Shown here in pieces: positions 41,552-54,068 of a DNA stretch of 64,000 nt. The notes beneath the pieces are model-generated. The model had not been told where the DNA came from. It made no database searches and saw nothing but the letters and a program-made list of their open reading frames with translations. Position numbers and translations under genes: made by a program. The stretch covers positions 11,905 through 75,904 of the forward strand of contig DATAHN010000110.1 of assembly GCA_036263155.1 (NCBI GenBank), written 5' to 3'. Every line of letters begins with the position of its first letter. Position 1 is the stretch's first letter. Source of the DNA: DASUBN01 sp036263155. GTDB lineage: Bacteria; Pseudomonadota; Gammaproteobacteria; Natronospirales; REEB76.

Positions 41552-43648
41552 ATGCCTTCACGCTCCTCGCCCGGAAATCCCACGCTGCCCCCGCTGGAGC
41601 AATCCTTCGGGCCGGCCGCGACGGATGCGCGTGCGCAGGGCATCGGTGCGATCCTGCAGGCGCTGGAACTCGACCCCGTCATCGTGCACGCCGGCATGGC
41701 GGTACCGCTGGCGGAGACGGGCCTGCTCGATGCCGACAGCCTGGACACGCACATCGGTCCTGACGCGGCGCGGCTCGCGCGCGAGGTGCTGGCCCTGCCC
41801 GGCCTGGATGCGGTGGGCGGCCAGGAAGCGCCGCTCTCCTCCGTCCAGGCGGAGAACCTGCGCAAGCTGCTCTTGGCGGTGATCCGCGACGGCCGGGTGA
41901 TGGTTATCCGCCTGGCGGAGCGGCTGTACGCCCTGCGGGAGGCCAAGGCCCTGCCGGCGGCGGAGCAGCGGCGCCTGGCCGCCGCCACCCGCGGCATCTA
42001 CGCGCCCCTCGCCAACCGCCTCGGCATCTGGCAGCTCAAGTGGGAGCTGGAGGACCTGGCGTTCCGCTATCTGGAGCCGCAGCACTACCGGGAGATCGCC
42101 TCCTGGCTCAAGGAGCGGCGCAGCGACCGGGAGGCTTACCTCGCCGCCGCTTCGGAGGAGCTCGCCGCCCGGCTGGCCGCCGCCGGCATCGCCGCCGAGG
42201 TGGTGGGCCGGCCCAAACACATCTACAGCATCTGGCGGAAGATGCAGCGCAAGGGCCTCTCCTTCGAGGACATGTACGACCTCAACGCGCTGCGCGTGCT
42301 GGTGGACGACGTGCCCGCCTGCTACGCCGCACTGGGCGCGGTGCACGGGCTGTGGCGCCACATCGCCCGGGAGTTCGACGACTACATCGCCGCCCCCAAG
42401 GACAACTTCTACCGCTCGCTGCACACCGCGGTGCTGGGCCCAGGCGGGCGCGCCCTGGAGATCCAGATCCGCACCCTCGACATGCACCGCCACGCCGAGT
42501 TCGGCGTGGCCTCCCACTGGCGCTACAAGGAGGGCGTGCGCTACGACCCGGCCCTGGAGACCCGAATCGGCTGGATGCGCCAGCTCCTGGCGCCGGGGGC
42601 GGACGAGGACTTCATCGAGCGCTTCCGTAGCGAACTCGTGGAGGAGCGGGTCTACGTGCTCACGCCGAGGGGCGACGTGTTCGACCTGCCAAGGGGCGCC
42701 ACCGCCCTCGACTTCGCCTACTACGTGCACACCGACGTGGGCCATCGCTGCCGCGGCGCGCGCATCAACGGCCGCATGGCGCCCATCAGCCAGGTGCTGG
42801 CGGACGGCGACCAGGTGGACATCCAGACCGCCCGAAACGGCGAGCCGAGCCGCGACTGGCTCAACCCCCAGGCGGGTTACCTCAACACACCGCGCGCCCG
42901 CGACAAGTTGCGCGCGTTCTTCCGCCAGCAGGACCGCGGCCTCAACGTCAGCTACGGACGCGACAGCCTGGAGCGGGAGCTGGACCGGCTCGCACTGCGG
43001 GACTTCCGCCACGACCGGTTGCTGAAGCATTTCCCCTTCGAGAGCCTGGAAGACCTGTTCGCGGCGCTCGGCGCGGGAGACCTCTCCCCTGCCCAGATCG
43101 CCGGCGCGATCCAGCGCGAGCTCGCGCAGGAGCGCCCGCCGGCACCGCCGCGCCCGGCGCGCGTACCGCGCGCGCGCAAGACGCATGGACCCGCGGTGGT
43201 GCTACCGGGCGTCGAAGGCGCGGTGCTGGTGTCGCTGGCGCGCTGCTGCTACCCGGTGCCGGGCGAGGCGATCCGCGGCTACATCACCCAGGGCCACGGC
43301 ATCACCGTGCACCGCATGAACTGCGCAAGCCTGGCGCGCCTCACGGTGCGCGCGCCGCAGCGACTCACGGACCTGCGCTGGGGAGCGGACACCGCCCAGG
43401 GCCATCCGGCGGAGGTGGAGCTGGAGGCACGCGACCGGCGCGGCCTGCTCAACGACGTGATGGCGCTGCTTGCGGATGAGCAGCTCAGGCTCATCACGCT
43501 GGACACCCAACCCGATGCGGACGCAGGAATGTTACGCCTGCGACTCACCGTGAGCGTACCCGGGCTGCCGCAGCTCTCGCGGCTCCTGCAACGCCTGACG
43601 CAGATACCCGGCGTGCAGCATGCCGCACGGGTAGCGCAAGGGCGCTAA
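41552..43648 (+). CDS. relA: GTP/GDP pyrophosphokinase RelA
   Basis: The product of about 698 residues has the RSH layout. The N-terminal domain lacks the HD catalytic pair, so it should not hydrolyse. The synthetase domain has RPKHIYSIWRKMQRKG and REFDDYIAAPKDNFYRSLHT (EFDD, the RelA rather than SpoT charge pattern). TGS and C-terminal ACT domains follow. It makes (p)ppGpp in amino-acid starvation. ATG at 41552 is preferred over an in-frame TTG at 41537. Confidence 0.96.
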   Translation: MPSRSSPGNPTLPPLEQSFGPAATDARAQGIGAILQALELDPVIVHAGMAVPLAETGLLDADSLDTHIGPDAARLAREVLALPGLDAVGGQEAPLSSVQAENLRKLLLAVIRDGRVMVIRLAERLYALREAKALPAAEQRRLAAATRGIYAPLANRLGIWQLKWELEDLAFRYLEPQHYREIASWLKERRSDREAYLAAASEELAARLAAAGIAAEVVGRPKHIYSIWRKMQRKGLSFEDMYDLNALRVLVDDVPACYAALGAVHGLWRHIAREFDDYIAAPKDNFYRSLHTAVLGPGGRALEIQIRTLDMHRHAEFGVASHWRYKEGVRYDPALETRIGWMRQLLAPGADEDFIERFRSELVEERVYVLTPRGDVFDLPRGATALDFAYYVHTDVGHRCRGARINGRMAPISQVLADGDQVDIQTARNGEPSRDWLNPQAGYLNTPRARDKLRAFFRQQDRGLNVSYGRDSLERELDRLALRDFRHDRLLKHFPFESLEDLFAALGAGDLSPAQIAGAIQRELAQERPPAPPRPARVPRARKTHGPAVVLPGVEGAVLVSLARCCYPVPGEAIRGYITQGHGITVHRMNCASLARLTVRAPQRLTDLRWGADTAQGHPAEVELEARDRRGLLNDVMALLADEQLRLITLDTQPDADAGMLRLRLTVSVPGLPQLSRLLQRLTQIPGVQHAARVAQGR

Positions 43649-43692
43649 ATTTCAAGATATCTTTAAGGTCGTGGCTGTAATACAGTCCGGCC

Positions 43693-44664
43693 ATGCGTTC
43701 CACCCGCAAGAGACGCCGCCCGGGCCGGGCCCCGCAGAAGCCGGCTCCGTCCAAGCTGGCCCGCCTGGGCCGCGTGGCGCTGTACACACTGTTCGGCTTG
43801 CTGCCGCTCACGGTGGCCTGGTTCATCGCACGCCAGTACCAGCACATCCGCGCCGCGCAGGTGCCTTCCATCGAGAACGTGCAGCTCATCCCCATCAAGC
43901 CGCCCTCCGCCGAGGCGCTCAAGAACATCTTCTCCAGCGAGGACTACGACTGGCCGCCGCAGGACACGGTGCCACCCTTCGCGGTGCAGGCACTGCCCTA
44001 CGGACTGGACACGCTGGACAAGGCCGAGAAGAAGACGGTGTTCTACCGCGCGCTGCTGCCCATCGTGCTCGCCGAGAACTCCCGCATCTGGAACGAGCGG
44101 GTGTTCCTGCTGCAGCAGTTCGGCCTGGGCGCGGTGGACGTGCAGAGCGATGCCGGGCGCGAGGTGGCGCGCATCGCGGACCGCTACCGGGTGGACGGAG
44201 ACCTCAACGAGCCCGCCACCCGCGACACGCTGCTGAGGCGCGTGGACGTGGTGCCGGTGACGCTGGTGCTGGCCCAGGCGGCGCAGGAGAGCGGCTGGGG
44301 AACCTCGCGCTTCGCGCTGGAGTCCAACAACCTGTTCGGCATCTGGACCTGGGACGAGGACGCGGGCTCGGTGCCCCTGAACCGCCGCACCGACGCCACC
44401 CACATGGTGCGGGTGTACCCGGACATCGAGACCTCGGTGCGGGCCTACCTGCACAACATCAACATCGGCTTCGCCTACACCGACTTCCGGGACCTGCGTG
44501 CCGACATGCGCTCTGCCGGCAAGCCGCTGGATCCCTTCGCCCTGGCCGGCACCCTGGACCGCTATTCCGCCGCGGGCGACATCTACGTGAATGACATCCG
44601 CCAGATGCTGCACAGCAACGAGCTGGACAAGCTCAGTGCGCTGACCCTCGATCCTATGAATTGA
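43693..44664 (+). CDS. Bax-like glucosaminidase domain protein
   Basis: The 323-residue protein has a basic N-terminus, one membrane helix (ALYTLFGLLPLTVAWFIA) and a C-terminal lysozyme-like glucosaminidase domain. The latter contains VTLVLAQAAQESGWGTSRFA (catalytic Glu) and ESNNLFGIWTW, as in E. coli Bax and FlgJ-type enzymes. It should cut peptidoglycan from the outer face of the inner membrane. It is a single gene following relA by 44 bases. Confidence 0.92.
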   Translation: MRSTRKRRRPGRAPQKPAPSKLARLGRVALYTLFGLLPLTVAWFIARQYQHIRAAQVPSIENVQLIPIKPPSAEALKNIFSSEDYDWPPQDTVPPFAVQALPYGLDTLDKAEKKTVFYRALLPIVLAENSRIWNERVFLLQQFGLGAVDVQSDAGREVARIADRYRVDGDLNEPATRDTLLRRVDVVPVTLVLAQAAQESGWGTSRFALESNNLFGIWTWDEDAGSVPLNRRTDATHMVRVYPDIETSVRAYLHNINIGFAYTDFRDLRADMRSAGKPLDPFALAGTLDRYSAAGDIYVNDIRQMLHSNELDKLSALTLDPMN

Positions 44665-44676
44665 TCTCGTTTCGGC

Positions 44677-45732
44677 TTAAGGGGCGAGCAGCCACATATG
44701 GCTGTACCAGAAGTAGCGGCCCTTGGAATAAGCAGTGCAGTTGTAGCGGTCGCGGCCCGGGTCCAGGGGCTTGTCTGCCTGGATCGTGAAACGGGTCTTC
44801 TCGGCGTCGAGCCAGCTCAAGACCATCTCCGGACCGTTCTGGTAGCAGTGCACGGAAGCTGCCGGCACCGCGCCGGGCTCAAGCTGCATCTCCAGCTTGG
44901 GCGGATTGTTGCCATGGATCTCGGGATCCCAGGGCATCGCTGACTTGATTGGCAGCGGCAGTGCCGCCGCCTTGATGGCGAACTCGCTCACCGCTCCATA
45001 GTGTTCACTGATGGGGAAACGCGGCAGCGCACGCGGATCCAGCGGCGCGGCCAGCACGCCCGCCTGCTGGCCGAAGGCTACGTAGCCCATGCCGTTCACC
45101 AGCTTCACCAAGTCCTCGTTGAACTCGCCGTAGGGATAGGCGAAGAGCTTCGGATCCCGGTTCACATCCTTGCCCACTTCCGCCTCGAGGCGTCCCTCGG
45201 CCTTGCCGATGTCGGCCCGCACCCGGTCAGCCCAGGCCAGGTCCGATTCGCCCTTACGCCGGAACGGCAGGTGGCCGTGGTCGGCGGCATGGTTCGCCAG
45301 GGTGCCACCGTTGGCGGCGAGCTCCTTGAGCTCATCCCAGCTCATGAAGTCGGGCTCGCCGGCGTCCACGCTGTCGGTGCTCACGAACACCGTGAAGGGC
45401 CAGCCGCGGGCCTTGAGCAGGGGATACGCGTTGTCGTGGAAGGACTTGAAGGCGTCGTCCACGGTGATGGCCACCACGTGGTCCGGCAGCGCGTGGCCGG
45501 CCTGCAGCTCCGTGACGATGCGTGGCAGGGACCACACCTCGTAGTGGTTCTCGGCGAGCCAGTCGAGCTGCGCCTGGAACTGCTCGACCTTGGTGTCGGT
45601 GCTGGGGTAGCGGTCGTCGCCGAACCGGTGGTAGATGAACACCACGGCATGGGAAGGCACACCCGCGGCCGCCTCACCCGGCGAGGGCAGGCAGGCGAGC
45701 AGGCACAGCAGCGATGCGATCAGTCTCCCCAT
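44677..45732 (-). CDS. Exported polysaccharide deacetylase (NodB homology)
   Basis: The 351-residue protein has a signal peptide (LIASLLCLLACLPSPGEA) and a NodB domain: VVFIYHRFG, the metal/catalytic aspartates in AITVDDAFKS and histidines in NHAADHGHL, then LFAYPYGEFNEDLVKLV. The C-terminal 100 residues add a beta-rich extension. It should deacetylate a periplasmic or surface glycan; the closest well-known type is the deacetylase domain of PgaB. The substrate is not known. Confidence 0.92.
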   Translation of the reverse strand: MGRLIASLLCLLACLPSPGEAAAGVPSHAVVFIYHRFGDDRYPSTDTKVEQFQAQLDWLAENHYEVWSLPRIVTELQAGHALPDHVVAITVDDAFKSFHDNAYPLLKARGWPFTVFVSTDSVDAGEPDFMSWDELKELAANGGTLANHAADHGHLPFRRKGESDLAWADRVRADIGKAEGRLEAEVGKDVNRDPKLFAYPYGEFNEDLVKLVNGMGYVAFGQQAGVLAAPLDPRALPRFPISEHYGAVSEFAIKAAALPLPIKSAMPWDPEIHGNNPPKLEMQLEPGAVPAASVHCYQNGPEMVLSWLDAEKTRFTIQADKPLDPGRDRYNCTAYSKGRYFWYSHMWLLAP

Positions 45733-45763
45733 GCCGCTACCCTACTCCGCCCCCTATATAAAA

Positions 45764-45787
45764 AGAAGGCGCCTTGAGGCGCCTTCT
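45764..45787 (-). terminator. Terminator of the sucAB-lpdA operon
   Basis: A ten-bp perfect stem AGAAGGCGCC/GGCGCCTTCT with loop TTGA is followed on the minus strand by a T-run, 21 bases after the lpdA stop. Confidence 0.9.
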
Positions 45788-45808
45788 CATATCGTCAAAT
45801 CAATATGT

Positions 45809-47242
45809 CTATTTGTTGATGGCGTGGATCGCGCGCTTGTCCACCGAGAGCGAGGCTTCATGCATGGATTCCGACAGGGTCGGGTGCGCATGGATGGTGC
45901 GCTGGAGGTCCTCGGCGCTGGCACGGAATTCCATGGCCACCACCGCTTCCGAGAGCATCTCCGAGGCCATGGGCCCCACGATGTGCACGCCCAGGATCTC
46001 GTCGGTGTCGGCATGGGCCAGCATCTTCACCATGCCGGCGGCAGCTTCCATGGCCTTGGCGCGGCCGTTGGCGGCGAAGGGGAAGGTCCCCACCTTGTAA
46101 CGGGTACCCTTCTTCTTCAGCTCCTCCTCGGTCTTGCCGACCCAGGCGATCTCGGGCCAGGTGTAGATGATCGAGGGGATCACGTCGTAGTTCATCTCCG
46201 AGACCTTGCCGGCGATGAGGTCTGCGACCATCACGCCCTCCTCGGAGCCCTTGTGGGCCAGCATCGGGCCGCGCACGCAGTCGCCGATGGCCCATACGTT
46301 GGGCACGCCGGTGCGGCACTCGTGATCCACCTTGATGAAGCCGCGCTCATCCAACTGCACGCCGGTGCCGTCCTCGAGCAGGTTCCTCGTCGCCGGGCGG
46401 CGGCCCACTGCCACGATGAGCTTGTCCACTTCCAGCTTCTGCTTGCCGTCCTTGTCGTCATAGCTGACGCTGATGCCGGACTTGCCCTTCTCCGCGCCGG
46501 TGACCTTGGCGCCCAGGCGGATGTCGAGGCCCTGCTTGCGGAACTGGCGCTCCGCGTCCTTGGCGATCTGCTGGTCGGCCATGAAAAGGAAGCTGTCCAT
46601 CGCCTCGAGGATGGTGACCTGCGCGCCGAGGCGCTGCCACACGCTGCCGAGCTCCAGGCCGATGACGCCGCCGCCGATGACGCCCAGGCGCTTGGGCACC
46701 TCGGTGAAGTCCAGCGCGCCCCAGGAGTCCACGATGTCCTTGCGGTCGAAGGCCGCGACCTTGAGCTCCACGGGCTCGGAACCCGCCGCCAACACCACGG
46801 TCTTGGCCTCGATGACCTCCTTCTTCTTGGGGTCGTCGAAGTCAGTCACCTCCACCTTGTTGCCCTTGAGCAGGCGGCCGGTGCCGCGGATGCCGGTGAC
46901 GTTGTTGGACTTGAAGAGCTGGGCGATGCCGCCCGTGAGGCTCGAGGTGATCTTGCCCTTGCGCGCCTGCATGGCGGCGATGTCCATGCTGACGGTGCCC
47001 ACCTTCACGCCGTGGGACGCGAACTCATGGGTGGCCTTGTGGTACATCTCCGAGGATTCGAGCAGCGCCTTGGAGGGGATGCAGCCCGCGTTCAGGCAGG
47101 TGCCGCCGAAGGCGTGCTTGCCGTCCGGATTCTTCCAGTTGTCCACGCAGGCGGTCTTGAGGCCGTTCTGGGCGGCGCGGATCGCGGACACATAGCCCGC
47201 GGGACCGCCGCCGATCACGACCACATCGAAACTCTGGCTCAT
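45809..47242 (-). CDS. lpdA: Dihydrolipoyl dehydrogenase (E3)
   Basis: The 477-residue flavoprotein has the FAD-binding VVVIGGGPAGYVSAIRAAQ, the redox disulfide in GGTCLNAGCIPSKALL, an NAD-binding GVIGGGVIGLELG and the C-terminal HAHPTLSE with the catalytic His. It reoxidises dihydrolipoamide for the 2-oxoglutarate dehydrogenase complex. It is last in the sucA-sucB-lpdA operon. Confidence 0.98.
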   Translation of the reverse strand: MSQSFDVVVIGGGPAGYVSAIRAAQNGLKTACVDNWKNPDGKHAFGGTCLNAGCIPSKALLESSEMYHKATHEFASHGVKVGTVSMDIAAMQARKGKITSSLTGGIAQLFKSNNVTGIRGTGRLLKGNKVEVTDFDDPKKKEVIEAKTVVLAAGSEPVELKVAAFDRKDIVDSWGALDFTEVPKRLGVIGGGVIGLELGSVWQRLGAQVTILEAMDSFLFMADQQIAKDAERQFRKQGLDIRLGAKVTGAEKGKSGISVSYDDKDGKQKLEVDKLIVAVGRRPATRNLLEDGTGVQLDERGFIKVDHECRTGVPNVWAIGDCVRGPMLAHKGSEEGVMVADLIAGKVSEMNYDVIPSIIYTWPEIAWVGKTEEELKKKGTRYKVGTFPFAANGRAKAMEAAAGMVKMLAHADTDEILGVHIVGPMASEMLSEAVVAMEFRASAEDLQRTIHAHPTLSESMHEASLSVDKRAIHAINK

Positions 47243-47267
47243 GGCGTTTTCCTTTGTCTTCCAGAAA

Positions 47268-47291
47268 CGACGGCCCCCGCAGGGGCCGTCG
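47268..47291 (-). promoter_or_regulatory. Hairpin between sucB and lpdA
   Basis: A ten-bp perfect stem CGACGGCCCC/GGGGCCGTCG with loop CGCA lies in the 69-base gap; on the minus strand only TTT follows. It may be a leaky terminator or an mRNA-stability element that lowers lpdA relative to sucAB. Confidence 0.5.
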
Positions 47292-47311
47292 CCGTCACTT
47301 TGATATGGGCA

Positions 47312-48555
47312 TCAGATCCCGAGCACGAGGCGCGCCGGGTCTTCCAGGGATTCCTTGATGGACACGAGGGTGAGCACCGCTTCCTTACCGTCGATGATGC
47401 GGTGGTCGTAGGTGAGCGCGATGTACATCATGGGGCGCGCCACCACCTGGCCATCCACCACCACGGCGCGGTCCTTGGTGGCATGCATGCCGAGGATCGC
47501 GCTCTGGGGCGGATTGATGATGGGCGTGGACATCAGCGAGCCAAACACGCCGCCGTTGGTGATGGTGAAGGTACCGCCGGTGAGCTCCTCGATGCCGATC
47601 TTGCCGTCGCGGGCGCGCGCGGCCATGTCGCCCAAGGTCTTCTCCACGTCCGCGAAGCTCATCTGGTCCGCGTCGCGCAGCACCGGGGTCACCAGGCCCT
47701 TGGGCGTGGAGACCGCGACGCTGATGTCCCAGTAGTCGTGGTACACGATGTCGTTGCCTTCCACCGAGGCGTTCACCACCGGGTACTTCTTGAGGGCCTC
47801 GACGGCGGCCTTGACGAAGAAGGACATGAAACCAAGCTTCACGCCGTGCTCCTTCTCGAACTTGTCCTTGTACTTGGCGCGCAGCGCCATCACCGCCGAG
47901 AGGTCCACCTCGTTGAACGAGGTGAGCATCACAGTGTTGGTCTGGGACTGGGTCAGGCGCTCGGCGATGCGGGCGCGCATGCGCGTCATGGGCACGCGGC
48001 GGTCCTCGCGGGCGCCGCTACGCGCCGGAGCGCGCGCCGCGGGAGCGGCGGCAGGTGCCGGCGCGGAGGACTGCGCGCCGCCGCGGTTTGCCATGTAATC
48101 CAGCACGTCGCCCTTGGTGAGGCGGCCGTCGCGGGCCGTGCCCCTGATCTGGGACGGGTCCAGCTTGTTCTCTTCGACGAGGCGTCGCACCGAGGGGCTG
48201 AGAGGCATGTCGGCGCCACCGGCAGGTGCGCTGGCCTGAGCCGGAGCGGCAGCAGCTGCGGGCGCCGGGGCCGGAGCGGGTGCAGGGGCAGCCTTGGCGG
48301 CAGGCGCCGCTGCGGCACCGGCCCCCTCTTCCAGGATCGCGAGCACCTGGCCCGCGCCGACGGTGGTGCCGTCCTCGACGCGGATCTCCTTGAGCACACC
48401 CGACACCGGCGCCGGGACTTCCAGCACCACCTTGTCGGTCTCGATGTCCACCAGGTTCTCGTCGCGGTTCACCGCATCGCCGGGCTTCTTGTGCCAGCTG
48501 ACGAGGGTCGCGTCCTGCACGGACTCGGGCAGCTGGGGGACCTTTATTTCGATGC

Positions 48556-48559
<4 letters not shown>
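47312..48559 (-). CDS. sucB: Dihydrolipoyllysine succinyltransferase (E2 of 2-oxoglutarate dehydrogenase)
   Basis: The 415-residue protein has one lipoyl domain (lipoylated Lys43 in DIETDKVVLEVP), an Ala/Pro linker, the E3-binding peripheral domain (SPSVRRLVEENKLDPSQIRG) and the catalytic domain with LTYDHRIIDGKEAV. The ATG overlaps the sucA stop. Confidence 0.98.
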
Positions 48560-51444
<2,885 letters not shown>

Positions 51445-51626
51445 TCAGTTCAGCGGACGGCCAGCGGATGACGCGCCCGCGACGACTATGAAAATGGCAA
51501 CGTATTCAAGAGACTTACGGCAATCTCCCTAAGAGACACCCGCTCAGGCCGCAGTTGGATAGTGTAGCCCAAGGGACCTTGCCGAGGAAAGGCGCAGCGC
51601 GCCCCGCGCGGAAAACCCCGGGGATT

Positions 51627-52874
51627 TCAGCCAAACCAGAGGAAGGGGCGGTCCCAGAACCACAGGGTGGTGAGCCACTTCTCGCCGCGGATCACCGGCA
51701 GGCCGGCGTGCAGCGTGTCGGGGTTCGGCTTCCCGCCGGCATCGCAGTTCAGGAACTTCACCGCCTTGCCCCGTTCCGGGTCCACCTTCACCGCGAGGCG
51801 TGGGAAGTCGGTGCCGCCGCCCTCTTCCACGTCATTGAGGTAGACGAACACGGTGGCGAGGCGTTGCGCCTCGTGCTGGTCGTCGCTGTAGTAGTCGTAG
51901 TGCGGCCGGTACTCCTGGCCGGGGCCGTAGCGCAGCACACCCAGGGGCTCCGCATGCTCCGCCGGCAGCCCGGCGATGCGGGCGATGCGCCGCAGCGCCA
52001 GGTAGACCGGCGCGTCGTACATGGAGGGCTGGAAGTGCATGGAGTGGCTGGTGCGCAATTCCGACTGCACCGCCGCACCGGTGTGGGGATCCACCACGCC
52101 GGAGGGGGCGAGCCTGGGCGCCGCCACGTTGATGAGGTGATCTTCCAGGTATTCATCCAGGGCCGCCCGGTGCTCCGACATGAACGCCACCTCCCGCGCC
52201 GGCCTGGGTTCCGGCAGTTCCGGCAAGGGACAGGGCTCGAGCTCGCCAGTGCCCTGGGATGCGGAAGCCGGCGCCGCACCCGGGGGGCGCATCCCCGCGA
52301 GGCGCGCACGGGCGAGGTAGATACCCGCCTGGGCGGCGGCGGCGAACCAATAGCATGCAGCGGCGGGATCCGCTGCCACGCCATGGCCGCGGTGCAGCCG
52401 CAGCCCGTAGCTGTACTGTGCCAGGGGATCGCCCGCCTCGGCGGCAAGGCGGAAACAATGGGTGGCGAGTTCGGGCCAGCGGCCGGCGTCGCCGGCGGCG
52501 TGGTAGAAATGCCCCAGGGAGCGCAGCGCCGGCTTGTGGCCCGCGCGCGCGGCGGCGACGAGGTGCCGCTGCGCAGCGGGCTCGTCGCGGGCAGTGCCGA
52601 GGCCGTGGAACAGGAGGTTCGCCAGGTTGTAGTGGGCTTCCTTGAGTCCATCCTGGGCGGCGGCGGCGAACAGCGCCCCGGCGCGGCGCATGTCCAGCGT
52701 CACGCCCATACCGTTCAGGCACATCACGCCCAGGAGGTTCTGGGCCTCGCCGTCGCCGGCCTCCGCGGCACGCGCCAGCGGCGGCTCCGCCTCCGCGTAG
52801 CGGCGCTGCGTGAACGCGGCGGCGCCCTGCTGGAACAGCTGGCGCGCATCGGCCTTGGCGCTTGGCTCGCTCAT
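51627..52874 (-). CDS. SEL1-repeat protein with prolyl-4-hydroxylase-like 2OG/Fe(II) domain
   Basis: The 415-residue protein has SEL1/TPR-like helical repeats over residues 10-200 (for example AQNLLGVMCLNGMGVTLDMR) and a P4H-type domain from about 235 on. Iron ligands are His325, Asp327 (PHYDYYSDD) and His389 (DTLHAG), with Lys399 in GEKW for 2-oxoglutarate. EEGGGTDFP is the usual strand of the fold. There is no signal peptide, so it is cytoplasmic. A good ribosome site (AGGGGA) precedes the ATG. The repeats suggest a protein substrate. It opens the hydroxylase/sulfotransferase island and is divergent from the next gene. Confidence 0.88.
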   Translation of the reverse strand: MSEPSAKADARQLFQQGAAAFTQRRYAEAEPPLARAAEAGDGEAQNLLGVMCLNGMGVTLDMRRAGALFAAAAQDGLKEAHYNLANLLFHGLGTARDEPAAQRHLVAAARAGHKPALRSLGHFYHAAGDAGRWPELATHCFRLAAEAGDPLAQYSYGLRLHRGHGVAADPAAACYWFAAAAQAGIYLARARLAGMRPPGAAPASASQGTGELEPCPLPELPEPRPAREVAFMSEHRAALDEYLEDHLINVAAPRLAPSGVVDPHTGAAVQSELRTSHSMHFQPSMYDAPVYLALRRIARIAGLPAEHAEPLGVLRYGPGQEYRPHYDYYSDDQHEAQRLATVFVYLNDVEEGGGTDFPRLAVKVDPERGKAVKFLNCDAGGKPNPDTLHAGLPVIRGEKWLTTLWFWDRPFLWFG

Positions 52875-52954
52875 GCTCCCCTGCGGCCCCTTGCCCTAAT
52901 AGGCGTGACACTCCTTGATATAGTATGCCAACCCCGCCGCCCAGAGCAGCCGGC

Positions 52955-54010
52955 ATGGCCCTCGACGTCACCGCGGACGATATCGCCCGCAACCCCGCCT
53001 GGCACCTGTATGACATCGACATGCAGCGCGGCGAACTGCATTTCGTGGAGGCGACGCCCGAGACATTCCGCGTCTCGGCGTTCCTGGACAACCGCATCGC
53101 CTACACCGGCGACCGCCTGCACGGCTTCCCGCTGGAGGCGGTGGCCCGCGCCGTCGCGGCCCAGCCGGCGCCGAAGCATGATCCGGCCTTCCTGTTCCAC
53201 TCCTCCTTCTGCTGCTCATCGCTGCTGGCGCGCTCGCTGCAGCTGGAGGGGCGCGTGCTGGTGCTGCGCGAGCCCTGGGTGCTGCGCCGCATCGCAGACC
53301 TGAAGCGCGGCGTGCAGGCCCACGGCCAGGCCTGGCACCCGCAGGGACCGCAGCTGCTCGACCTCGCGCTCAGGCTGCTGGCCAAGACCTGGCAGCCTTC
53401 CGAATCGGTGCTCATCAAACCGACCCACGTGGCCCACAACCTGGCCGCGGAGACCCTGGAGCTGCGCCCGCGCGCGAAGGGCCTGCTGCTGCACTCGGAC
53501 CTGGAGACGTTCCTGGTGTCCAACCTCAAGAAGACCGAGGACACCAAGCAGAAGACGCCGGCCCTGCTCCAGCTCTTCGACCATGACGTGGGTTACGCGC
53601 AGCGCTTCCCCCGGCTTGCCCTGGACCGCCTGGACTACATGCAGTCCCTGGTGGCGATCTGGCATGCGCAGATGCTGAAGTTCCAGGAGTTGCTGGCCTC
53701 GGCCGCGGGCGAGAGGCTGAGGAGCCTCGACAGCGCCCGGCTGCTGGCGGAGCCGGCCGCCACGGTGCAGGCTGCCGCCGGCTTCCTGGAGCTGCCGCTC
53801 ACGGCCGCCGACACGGAAGCGGCGGTGGCAGGACCGGTCTGGAACACCCACGCCAAGGACCCTTTCTCCGCCTACGACAGCGGCCGGCGCGAGGCCGAGA
53901 ACCGCGACGTGGGCGCGCGCCACGGGGAGGAGATCCGCGTTGCGCTGCGCTGGGCCGAGGCGCTGTTCCGGCAGGCGCCGCCGGAGCTGGGGCGGCCGCT
54001 CGCGCCCTAA
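52955..54010 (+). CDS. Sulfotransferase-like protein
   Basis: About 351 residues. The segment AFLFHSSFCCSSLLARSL (78-95) sits where a sulfotransferase 5'-phosphosulfate loop would be, followed by LREPWVLRRI (104-113), the core VLIKPTHVAHNLA and a helical C-terminus. Overall layout fits a divergent PAPS sulfotransferase, but the loop is serine/cysteine-rich and lacks the usual PRSGT. I chose ATG at 52955 because a -10 box (TATAGT, 52919-52924) abuts the other ATG at 52925. Function could also be a degenerate or novel transferase. Confidence 0.68.
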   Translation: MALDVTADDIARNPAWHLYDIDMQRGELHFVEATPETFRVSAFLDNRIAYTGDRLHGFPLEAVARAVAAQPAPKHDPAFLFHSSFCCSSLLARSLQLEGRVLVLREPWVLRRIADLKRGVQAHGQAWHPQGPQLLDLALRLLAKTWQPSESVLIKPTHVAHNLAAETLELRPRAKGLLLHSDLETFLVSNLKKTEDTKQKTPALLQLFDHDVGYAQRFPRLALDRLDYMQSLVAIWHAQMLKFQELLASAAGERLRSLDSARLLAEPAATVQAAAGFLELPLTAADTEAAVAGPVWNTHAKDPFSAYDSGRREAENRDVGARHGEEIRVALRWAEALFRQAPPELGRPLAP

Positions 54011-54068
54011 ACCCGCGGGGATGTGCAAAAATACGCATCCTTAATAGAAGCTCCCCACGCGTGCACCC

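Noticed and set aside
51445..51626. Small gene in the gap upstream of sucA
   Set aside because: No frame has a ribosome site. The gap should hold the sucA promoter, but I could not pick convincing boxes; it also contains a GC hairpin (CCCCG/CGGGG near 51602-51622).
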